This document shows positions 35,701 through 47,700 of a DNA stretch of 64,000 nt, one piece after another. The stretch is taken from assembly GCA_030549335.1 (NCBI GenBank), contig CM060184.1, positions 38,891,909 through 38,955,908 of the forward strand. The letters are read 5' to 3'. The translations under genes and the position numbers were made by a program. Origin of the DNA: Pontederia crassipes (Eukaryota > Streptophyta > Magnoliopsida > Commelinales > Pontederiaceae). Numbering within the stretch: the first letter of the stretch is position 1; each line of letters starts with the position of its first letter. The notes under the pieces are model-generated. The model was not told where the DNA came from and made no database searches. It saw only the letters and a program-made list of their open reading frames with translations.

Positions 35701-38700
35701 GAGGAAAATCTGCCTCTTGTGATGAATCCACCTTGTCAGTGAATCTGTCTTTTAAGGCAAATACACCCTCTAGAGGAATCTGGCATTTGAGAGTTCAATT
35801 CAGGAAAAATATCTAAAAGGACTACCATTAGGTCTTGTTCAGTACATAACAAAGGGTACCCACTTTCCATAATTTAAGTCTGTTGACAAAGGAACAAATT
35901 TGGTTTCCCCAAAGCCTGAAAGTATAGTGGATCCAATATGTTTAAAAGTTTAGAAATGCCTTAAAAAGTAAGCATGTAGTAATTTTTTTTTTTGAGAAAG
36001 TAGTAGTTAAATATTGATACATACATAAGCCTCTTACTAACAGCTTAACTTTTTGGAATAAATGAAAATATAGCAGATCCAATATACTTGAAGGTTTAGA
36101 AAAGCCATAAGAAAGTAAGCATGTAGTTGTTAAATATAAATATAAAGATGAGCTTCTTCCTATCAGCTTAATCTTTTGGAATAAATGATCATCTCATCAA
36201 ATTTAACACGGTATCAAAGCAAAAATGAAAGGACCTATAGATCCTAACAAAGCTCATGTTAGAAAAATATTTTTTATTCTTTAGTGGTCCATATGGTAGG
36301 CTGAGTTAAGAATAGACTGTTAAGAACATAAATATAAAGATGAATATCTTCTGCATAACTTAAACTTTTAGAATTCTTGGTACTTGGTGGTTCATCTACT
36401 TTAACAGCAACATCTTTATCAGCATTACGAAAGTACAGACATAGTGTACTTATTGTGATGAATTGCATTACATAATGAGCATGATAATCTGCATTAAAAC
36501 AAACCTTCAAAAGCAAACTATGGAGCCTATGAACCGAAGAAGTCAGATGTTCCAAATTTGCAATGCTTTCCTGAAGCGTTGCGTGTTCAACTCTCAGTCT
36601 GCATGAAAAACGATGAGTGATCATCATTGAGCAAGAAAAAGAAATCCAGTTAACACCAATGTCAGAAATTGATAACTAGTACAAAATAACTTCTGGATAT
36701 TATTTAATCCTATCCCACTGTTTAGCTCTGGAATTCCCCTTTGGGGTTGGCACGTTGAGATGTGAAGAAGCTCATAATGCTTTGAAGGGCTGTCTTGAAT
36801 TGGATCCAGTGGCTACCCCTATGGAATGGCTTCAGGTTATTACAGAAGTGAAGGATTACGTGGGTGAGGGAGCCAGTGATCTGAAACTATAGAGTTGACT
36901 TTGAAGCAAACTCTTTCTTGACCATTTTGGTGTTGAATATACTGCAATGTTGAATTCTTATTTAACTGTTATTTCTCTTTTTCTTCTGATGGCATGGATT
37001 AGGTTGCCATGGTGGTCGAATCATTTATACATCTTCGGTGCAAGCATGATTGGCTTCTAATGGATATTCTTATGTTACTCAGGAATCGCCACGGATATGA
37101 ACCATGCAGGAGCCATTTTCTTGAGGTTACTAGGTTCCATGTCAGTTCATAATTCGTCAAAGGTTGAAGGTTAATGGTTAGTGCTGCTCTAAGAAAAAAA
37201 AAATCCAGTAACCTAATTACCAATTATAAATACAATGGTACTTTGTGTGTCCTATTCTTAGTGTCCATTTACTTATTCTTGTGTTTCTTGTGTAATTCTC
37301 GGAGATGTTTACATTCTCCTTCACGTATGTTATATTTTATTACTTTGGCAAGAACCTACGAAGCCTGTAAGAACATTTAATATTGATGGTAACAGGATGT
37401 CGTTGCTTTTATTAATATAAATCCACAATTTTTCTTTTTCAACTGTTCCGATGAGAATTTTCTGTCAACCCTTTTAATCCAGAGGTTGTCATATGCCCAT
37501 TCTTTTAAGATCTATCACCAATTCATCACGAAAGTGTTATCCAATGCATCATGCATTCTCCACCTTAACCATCCTACAATTCAACAAAGAAAGTTTTTGC
37601 ATTTTGGCATCCAAGCTATCTAGCGAAGGGGCAAGTTATCAAGAAATATCCACAAATTTGTCAAATTTTTCGAAAAGGCCACAACCTCACCTAAGGTCAT
37701 ATAGGGCTAAAGCTTTAATCTTATTCGGAATTTCGGAGGCTTACCCATCAAAATCTGTTACTAAACTACTAATGTAATCACCCACATCAAATTTGACAAC
37801 TCTTGTCACAACTTGGGTTGTGGAAGATATAGACAGTGACGATGATGAGTGGATCAAAAGTGAACAAACAACCCTAACAACTAAAAATTTTGGAATCCAC
37901 TAACGATGTCAATATTTATTAAACGAGAAATGGCGAGTAGCAAGATGGTAGTCATCCAAAAGTTTTATTAACATTAGTAGGGGTTACAAAAGATTTCGTA
38001 GAAAAGGCCAGCAAAAGCATTGTGGTTCAAGGCCATGAAACCAAAATGACAGCACCACACTACTCTATACTTTTTTTTCAGAAGACACACTACTCTATAC
38101 TAAAGATGACTTCTCCATTCCCCATATAAGGCCTTTGCATGGCGGATGATATTTTTAACGTAAGCGCAACCCCCATCCCCCCCCCCCCCCACCCCCCGTG
38201 GAAGATAATTCCATTCCTTTGTAGTCAGATGGCCCCGATGTATGCCAGTGGAAGGGCCCTCTGTCTCCTAGATCTATAGACACAGCGATGCGGGAAGTTG
38301 TTGCCATTACAGAAGGACTGCCAGAATGCCTCTAATGAAGTGTCAATCCACTCAATGTCCGCCTCCCTCCAAACTCGATGGGCCATGTTGCAACAAAAGA
38401 AAAGCTGAGCAGTCTCCTCATCCGCCTTACTGCAAAGAGCACACCAAGTGTCGGCACCATGGAGCCACCATGATCTGTATGCTTTTGTAAGGATTGGATG
38501 CTGCCGAGTAGAGAGTAGGCCTCACAAACCAACAAGTTTCCATTCTTCCATATCCAGTCATCACCCAAGTCAGCCTTAGGGGAGAAATGGGAGATTCCAT
38601 CAACAGCAGCAGCAGCTCATCATCTCTGATCCGAAAGGTGTATGGAAAAATTGGGTGACCACATCCCCTGCCCATTGTTTGCCGAGATCGTCAAGCACTC

Positions 38701-41700
38701 AGCCACCCATGCTTCCTTGTCAGCGGCCAGCTGAAACAAGCGAGGAAACGTCACTTGCATAGGACCTGAGCCAGTCAAGTTGTCCTTCCAAAAATAGAAA
38801 TTAGATCCAGAACCAAAAGACACCGAGAAGAATTGTTTGACCAGTGGTATGACTGCAGCAACACCATGCCAAAACGAGGATGTCACATTAACCTCCATTC
38901 TTGAATCACAGCTGAGGCTGTGGCCATAATAGGCACTGAAAACAGTTCATTGCAGCCCCTCTGGCCATCCCATAATCAGAATTGCTCATTTTGTGAGGAG
39001 GGCAGTTCTTCGGAGGTTGAGGACCCCAAGGCTGCCTTTCGCAGTTGGATGGCACACGAAACGCATCTGTAAGGAATCAATCTGGAAGTCAACCTGCTTT
39101 GGCATTCTTAATAATAATAACAACAAAACCTTATCCCACTAGGTGGGGTCGGCTACATGGATCATACGACGCCATTCCACTCATTCGTTGATCCATGTTC
39201 ATAAGATTCGATAGGATTTTATGCTGACTGTCGGGGCCTAACACAACCCTCCTCCTTTATCCGGGCTTGGGACCGGCTATAAAATATAGGCGGAGTTCTT
39301 TGGCATTCTTAATACCGACATAAAATATGTTGGTAGGGCTGATAACACATGGCGAAGTAGAGTGAGCCTGCCTCCCAGGGATAGCAACCTAGAACTCCAT
39401 CCAGTTATTCCTTGTTGCACCCTTCTGATAACTGGAGCCTGGTCACAAGGAGAGATGCGATTGTCCGTCAGGGGCAGCCCAAGATAATGTAGTGGTAAAG
39501 AGCCAATCGGGGAGCAGACCTCGTGAGAACATTGGGGGCGACCTGCTGAGTCCATCCCAAAACCACTGAAAGTGGAATTAGCAGCATTAATGCTAAGGCC
39601 AAAGAAATCGCAGAACATTTCCACCAGGATTGTGAACCGCTGCACCGCCTATTTTGAACCTTAGATGAAGAAGAGGGTATCATCTGCATATTGCAACTTG
39701 GGGATGATAGAACCAGCCATGCCTGGTGTGCTGAAGCCCGACAAGAGGCCATACCTACAGGCCGACAAGTGGCACGAGCCAAGGCATCCGCCGCCAGTGC
39801 AAGGAGCATCAACGCAAGAGGGCAGCCCTGCTTAACAGCCCGCTGAGGCTGCACGCAGCCTCCTGAAGGCTGCCCGTTAATTAGGACCGAGAAAGAGATC
39901 GTTGTGATGCCTACACATCCATGAAATTAACAGCTCCGGCATCGAAGGGAGCACCAAAGTAATGACCGTGAAATGGAGTCATACGCTTTTGCAAAATCCA
40001 CCTTCCATAAGAAGATTCTTCTTGGTGCGATGCCAGAAAGAAAGAATCTCCCCAGATACGGACCTGCCAACCACAAAAGCTGACTGGGAAGGGTGATTAA
40101 GGTTAGGAAGCATAGAGTGAAGTCTGTTTGCCAGCACCATAGCCATGATCAGATATGTGCCATTCGAGAGGGCCATGGGTCTGAACTCATCAATACTGAT
40201 ACCTCCAGGAATCTTTGGTATAAGAAATATGAAGAAGCGGTTAATGCGATTGAAACCAGCGTTTTCAGCAGCAAATTACTGGATGGTAGTCAGGACATCA
40301 GTCTTCACCACCTGCCACATGGTAGAAGAGAATGGGGAAACCATCCAGGTCCCTCAGAAATCGACAAACCTCAGGTTCAGAAAAGTTTGCAGTCAGCATC
40401 TCACACTGGATGCCAGCCAAGGTGGTGGTTAAAGCGATCAAAACCAGCATTTTCAGCAGTATCACGTTGGATGTCAGCCAAGGTAGGAACATCACTGTCT
40501 GTCCACTCCCATCAGAAACCACAGAGACAGTGAGTGATGTCTTTGAAATTTCAAGCAGCAGCCTCTCCAGTCTGCCTATGACCTGTGACCTCCACACCCC
40601 GAACAGAGTTCCTGTTTATATGATTGATCTTTCTCCCACTCGCCCACACGTGGAAGAAACATGTTTTGTTATCCCTTTCCTTCAGCTACGTCTGCCGGAA
40701 CCTTCGTCCTTAGCAATTTCATCTTTTTGTCTTCCTCCTGCACAACTTCAAGCTGGTTTGCTTTGTCTCCTAGGGTGATTCTGAGAGCCATCGAACGTCG
40801 AAGTTCTCTGTTTTTTTTCATTTTCTTTTTGAATTCGCAGAGAAAGCCCCACAGCAGGTCGAGACACCCAACAAGGCTAGTAGTGGCAGAGCCAAAAGAT
40901 GGGTAGGACTGCCACTGTTCCTGTACTTCCAGGCTAGCACATTCAAACTTGAAATAAGTGTTGCTAGGTCAGGTCTCCATGGACTTCCGAGGGATCGGAG
41001 TGTGATCAGAAAAGGGATGATCAAGTGCATGCACCTCCACAAGATGAAATGTCTCTGCAACCTCTACAGAAGCGAGAAATCTGTCGAGGTGTGACATAAC
41101 CCCCCCAGCACCGCATCACTTAAATTTGCAGTTGAGAGAAGGATAGTCGATAAGGCCATATAGCTCGACAAAATCACAAATGCTTTGGAACTGGTGTCGC
41201 AGTTTGGGTCATCACTGAAGATCCGTCATGGCTGCTGAAGGTGGCACTAAAATCGTCCCCCAGCAGCCAGGCATCTGTGGCAGAAGCAGTCCGCACGCTC
41301 CCAATTCATCTGGCCAGCTGGCCCACAATGGTCTATGGGCTGTAGATGCATGAGACCAGACTGACAAAGTTATCATATTTTCTTCATAACAATGCGGACA
41401 CAGAATGTTGTCCAAGCCAATTATCTAGGAGTTCGAGAAGGACCTCTTTCCATCCAAGTAGACAGCCTCCTGATCAACCATCAGAGTCTGAAAAAGAGTC
41501 ACATCTCTGCCAAGGGATTGGCAATCCAGAGGATCTCCTAAGCCATGGACATTCCATGAGATAATATTCATGAGGTAGGCAGTTGGTCTCTCAGTAGAGC
41601 CAGACCTGTCCAGTTTTCAGAATAACATACTGAGACGGTTGGATCGTGGGCCACCAGATCAACGATGTCTAGGCCGCGTACCAGAATGGGTTCTGATTCA

Positions 41701-44700
41701 GCAAGTGCAGCTGAGTCGCCCGCCACTTCCGACATGTATGTACCCTGTTCTGGCTCCTCCGCAGCATTATGGCTTATCGCCAGTCTGTTCAAATCCCAGA
41801 TGCCCTAAAGGAACAGATTCCAAGCGTGATGACCCAAACTCCGTATCGTCAGCCATCAAGCCGCAGCTGCATTGGGCCTCTCATGGCTGGATGTGTTCCA
41901 AATCATCAGGAACCCACCTGAGGTACGAGTCGCATGTGTCATTACGGACTCAATGGCAATTGCCTCGTCTCCTATGAGAAAAGTTCTGCGAAATGGTGGA
42001 GGATCTGTCGTCAAATTTTCTCTAGATGTTGCGCGTTGTTCCTCAACTGACGCCTCGGGTCCTGAATTACTACTCATCAGAGGGCACACTCAAGGTAGGA
42101 GTCAGATAAATATAGCATGTCATTGACCCTGCCATGTCATCCATGTGACTGGGAGGTGGTGAAGAATCTGCAGTCAGATTTCATCTGACTGTGGCACGTT
42201 GCTCCACAACCGACGCCTCGGGTCCCGAACAATCCTGCAGAATTGCAGTGCAACAGCAGTGGGAGACTGACACACAGTGCCATGAGGAAGAGTGACAGTG
42301 GATGTCTCCTTGGTTAGATAGCTAGTCTCCACGACTTTTCCAGCCTGCTGTTGTACACTGGCCGTGAGACGTGCTTCAGGAGCCACTCCCAGTTTGCTGC
42401 GGTCAGCAGCAGGGCGGCAGCCTTCCACGTCCAACTAAGAGCATCGCCTGAGGGGAACAACCCCAATAACCATCAAAATGCCGAATGTCTAGCCATCAGC
42501 GCATAGCTCCACCTTTGGTGGGATCCATTTCTGGGGTTGAAGTTCAATGGATGCACTGATGGTTGAGATGTTGTCGGAGCCGATGGCTGGCACTGCAAAA
42601 TCAGAATCACAAAAGGATAGATGATGCCAATAGGGCCTCTCCATATACCCGACTTCCTTCCCCCAAGCACAGTTGACGAGGGGGTCCAATAACTGTTACA
42701 TCTTTCATCACGATTCATTCTGTCATGACAAGCCAAAGAAGGATTCCTCAAGGAAAGAATCTTGATGGAGAGGCAGAGGGACCCGGAGTTGCTGCTCAAT
42801 TGCCTCCTGAATCCATGCCAACTGCAGCTTCGGCATTTGCAGCTCCCCGATCAAGCACCAGGACAGAACTCCTTGATGGAAGCAGCATCCAGACCCCAAG
42901 GAGCTGTCACCGAGTATGGTGTTGGTGTACCTGACACCACCTGTCGGATGGCGTGAAGGGTGGGGACAACAGGCATGCCTATGACCAAATCCACCTCACT
43001 GGAGGCACCACAATGGCTCGCGGCAGTCGCCCTGGAAGTGGCCATGGCCCCGGCAGTGAAAGCAGATCATGTCCTTTGAGGTGGTTGGCGGCCTGTGGAA
43101 TTTTCCCGTTAGCTCTCCGGGACCAGCCATCAGATTCAACCACAAAGCAGGTGCAGGGCATTGTCACAGTCATGATGACACGAAGAGGAGAGAAAATGGG
43201 GAGGGGGAGTCGAAAAGGCATGGCAATGGAGGAGAGAAATGGAGCGAAAGGAAGTGGCACCATCAGCAGGGACTGCCAGCAGCGGAGGTGGGGCAACGCT
43301 GCAGTGGAAAGACTCCAGTGATGATGAAATTGGAGCTCTTACCTACTCAGCAACAGCTTACCAAAGTTGCAGTGGCTTACCAACAACAGCTTACCTACTC
43401 AGCTTAACAAATGCAGAATTGCAGTGGCTTACCAAAGTTGCTGAACATAGTCTTGATCTAAGAGATATAGGCACCATATCTTTGAATAGTATAAGGTTTA
43501 TATTTTCATCTTCAAGCACATACAAGAATCAACCTCTTGGATGATTGTTAAAGAGTACTGTAATCACTTGTCATTATGTCTATCCCTAGTTTTCTTTTTG
43601 TTGAGAACTTTCCCTAGCTTCTTCTATTTCCATGAAAGAGACACCAATATAAATTGACAAATTACAATGCTCAACACTAATGTTTCCAAATAACAATCAA
43701 CTGATGAACGAAATAAAGTTACATGCAAATCCACTGACCTCACAAGATCCATGGAAGAATGCTGCTGCTTGTTAGTTGCACTAGCGTCCTTTTGTTGACT
43801 GTGATCATTTACTATCCAACGCCTCAAGTATGTTTTCCTCAGAATATTTTTTAGTTTTCCTTCCTGCTCTTGAACAGTGATACTGCTAGAATCAACCAAC
43901 TGACTGTCATGTTTGTTACAATGACTGATGTTCCTGTGAGAATAGAAACATGAGAAAATGATGGTGTATCATGTTTCTAATAAGATATCACTTTGTATTA
44001 ACTAAAAGTGGACTGATTAAGATATGTGAATAGATACAATTTATATGTTCATATTCTACATTATTAGTTATTTTATATAGTTATAGTAACTAATCCTTCA
44101 TATTATAAATACACTGGCAAATTCTACTTTTATTTTCAATCTTTGAAATATGTTTATCAACTATGTAAAGATTTATTGTAAATATTTATCATATTTTTTA
44201 GAGATAAAAATGATGACTAGGTTACAATAGTCGTCCAGGTATTAGATATCAATGATCAAAGAATCTACAATTTTTTTAGGGGAATCAAAGAATGTACATG
44301 AGTAATCACAAAAAGTATGAGACCAAAACAAGAAAAAAAGAGGAAAGGTGTTAGATATCCACAACATTGATATATACAAAAAATATTATTAATTAATAAG
44401 TAATAGGGACGAATGAAATCATACATCAAATTATCGCCAGTAGTTGGGATTTACACACGAAGAGAGGAAATAACACATCGAAAGAAAAATAAACCAATGT
44501 AGACATGCAGTTTCATAACGTTTATGTTAAGCATATCACTTATTATGTAGCCCCAGTCGGAATTAAAAGAGAACAAAAAGAAAATTGACAAAAGCTGCCA
44601 TTCTTTTCGTCAAAATTAATAAGCATGAGTAGACCAATAAAAAGAATAAAAATGTCCAAAATATAGCAGTTGAAATTAGAGTCATACTCTTTTAGTAATT

Positions 44701-47700
44701 GATATTCTCTCTTTAGCTCTGCCAATTCCAAAAGAACACTGACCTTTTCATTAGTAACCTATGAATGAAAATAGATGATAATTAATAAAACTATTTGATC
44801 ATCATCATATTTACATCAGAAGCAACATATCAGCTAGCAGTGAAAGGGAATGCACTTGGAATAACAAAATGTGGTCTCTCTTAATTGGACAGAAAAGAGA
44901 GAAAAAGGAATGGGGTGCAGGTAACTTTGTTGTTAAAACATGATGAATCAGCACCTTAATTTTGTGAATGAGGATTATAATGTGCGTCAACAAAACATAT
45001 CTCAGTCATTAATCCTAAGAATGTATTTGTGCAGAGTAATTGACAAGCTGCATTACATTATCATGTTTATGATCAAAGCTCTACAGGTTGCCACTCACAT
45101 GTTACAAAATCTTTAGCCCAATAATGGCATTTTGGAAGATGGCAGTTCTTTTTTTCAGGGAAGAAGATGGCAGTTCACCCAGAATGGACCAATGTTTGAC
45201 AACATTCACGTCAAGCATTTCAAGTTAAAACTTAAAAAGCTGTTTTTTTTTCTTTTCTGATGAGAAGAAGGATGAACACCAAACTAGAGTGTCATCTATG
45301 GATATATATCACTATGAAGTGGAAAATGTCGAAGTGTAAGCTCTCAAGGAGAGAACGACAATAAAAGGAGGGAAAGTACAATCACTAACCAAAACCCCAC
45401 TCTCAAAGAAAAAAAAGAGCTATGGTATACAATGTTGTCAACCTAAAATCTCTCCCCACAAAAAATGACCCGGTTGCACTATTGTGTAACACCCCTGGTC
45501 CAATCAAGATATTGTTCGCTTTGGGCAATTGGACCACAGGAATTTAAAACGTGTTTTCATAGGTGAAGGAGATATATATAAGCCTATGACCACTTTCGTA
45601 TTTTGCTCATGTGGGACTATTCAATCAAACCATCTTGGTCCTTAGACCTCAGGTCGTTAAAATCTTCCCCCCTTGGAGGCTCGTTGAGCGATCTGTGTTG
45701 GCCCATGACCCATGTTTCCCACATGGCTCAAGTGAGCATGTGAGGTCGCCTCTGATACCATTATGTATTGGTCAAATGACCAAGCTCAGCCACATGGCCA
45801 AGCATTGGCTAGGAAAGTCGCCAAGGAAGCCCTCCAATGTTGTCTTTGATTGCCAAGGGCTCTAAGCCACTGCCAAAATGCCTGGGAATGGATCGCTAGT
45901 CAAGCTTAGCCACAACCAGAACGCTCAGGAATCAGTGCATCCGAAGAATAGATGTGCGGTGTCCTCCACTCATTCAGCTGAAGTGTGCTTCGGGAGCATG
46001 AAAACTAGAAACTCGATAAGGCGCTCAAAGCCTTGGTTTCCACTAATGAACTCTTGGATGACCAAGAGTTCTCTATAAAAGAACACTGGACATCTGTTGG
46101 AGCCTGGGTATGCATCACTATTGAGGTCCCACAATGTCTGGGTGACCTCGTCCTCCGAAAAGGCCTACAAAAAGAGAGAAATGTGCTCATCAGTGAGGCT
46201 GGGGATTCCCTAGGTGACCACCTCTAGGGGGCTGGAGGTTGTCGCCTAGAGGTCTCCCGGTAATATGCTGCAATAGCGTCTCCAATATGCTCCCCTAGAC
46301 CACGAGCCAATCAATATGATTCTGTTGGCGATGGGAGCTCACATATAAGTGGAAGAAATGAGTGTTAGCATCGCCCTCACACAGCCAAGTCTAGCGAGAC
46401 TGCTGCCTCCACTCAATCTCCACCTTCAGGTCTTTAGAGCAAATGGTCATATGGTCCTGTGGTCAGCAAGCTCTAGCACAATGAGGTGCGGGAGTCCTCC
46501 ACTCGGTCCAATTTGGATATGGTCCCGGTGCCTCATTCCTCTGCTGCTCCTCCCGGATCTACTGTCAGTGACCCCGAAGGAAAGACCGCACAGACGAGTG
46601 GCCAGGGTCCTGGCTAGAGTCAAAAGGTGGGATGCTCTATCACTTGTCCGCCATGAGCTGACAAAAGTCATCCTCCAAAAGCCAAGACCGTTCAAGGCGG
46701 AACCACGTCTGTTGAGCCGGGCCACCCTGGATTGGCACAAGAGAGACGTGTGATCTGAGAATGGCCTGCCCAAAGCCTGGACATCGGCAAGCTGGTGAGG
46801 CCTCTGCCAACTCCACTGACCCCAGGAATCTGTCAATCCTCAAACGAGCAGAAGCCAGAGCTGGTGGGGCCTTGCCATTTGATGATGCAGCCGCTCTGTG
46901 ATGTGGGAGCCCTCAATCTGACTCCACATTAGTGAACTGCACTCCTGAAGCTTGGTCTCCTGCAGGAGGACCACGCCGACAGCCCATGTCTGCAAATAAT
47001 GGCCAAGGGTGCGACATGGACGTCTGCCCGGATCGCCGAGACCACACACGTTTCAGGTCAGCACCTTCATAAAGGAAATCATTTCTCCCCACTGTCCGCC
47101 GAGGCCTGAGGGCCCCCCACCCCCTTCTAACACTGCCCTGAGGAATTGCAAGCAATCGGTGGAGGGGTCGGCGTACCATGAACTGTATGGCCGAGTCTAG
47201 GCAATGTCGCGGCGTGTGGCAAAATCAGTCGTGGCTGCCACAAGTGCGGTCTCTTCCTCCTCTGGCCCTGGGGAAGAGTCGTCCAGTTGGGTCAACAAGC
47301 CCATGGTAGCAGGTCCCTGCGATGACAGCATGAAGGCCTCAAGGTTGGGATCGCCGTGGGAGTCACCGGTGAGCTGGGTGGGCCACGGCGTGCTGTGGAC
47401 TTGCTGTAGGCAGCAGCATGGTGGTAGAACGGCACTGATAACAGTGGAAATAGGCCGCCACAGGGATGGAGAGATGGTCGCCGCCTGGAGAAGAGGCAGT
47501 CTGGTGGTGGTATGAGGCTCGCCGGCCGTTTGCATTGCCGGAGGGTGTGGCCGATGTCAACCGTGGGGAGCATGTGGGTGGGGCAAGGCTGATTGTGGTT
47601 GCAGGGTTTGGTTGGTGACGTATGGAGCTGATGTAGGAGAGATACGATATAATTTATTAGTTGTTATTGTTATCTTTATCCTTTTAGATTCTCTTAGTCA

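Larger units (their letters stand above)
37905..43440 (-). mobile_element. LINE copy B, nearly full length
   Basis: Read on the minus strand from the right: an ORF1 part with a CCHC knuckle (CFHCRGHGHFQGDC, about 43020-43065), an endonuclease region with WLLGDDF-like sequence near 41240-41280, RT with VQPQRAVKQGCPLALML-like and LQYADDTLFFI segments (39646-39860), and zf-RVT near 38380-38470. Frames are broken by several stops. The 3' region near 37920-37980 contains the GGATGACTACCA word of the family. A C-run (38178-38189) and an Au-like SINE (39114-39297) lie within it. Ends are approximate. Confidence 0.8.

Noticed and set aside
38178..38189. C-run as a biological signal
   Set aside because: A homopolymer inside a decayed LINE; likely slippage or sequencing noise.
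42174..43321. Several plus and minus frames as separate genes
   Set aside because: They lie in the ORF1/5' region of LINE copy B; the CCHC knuckle near 43020-43065 identifies the true reading.
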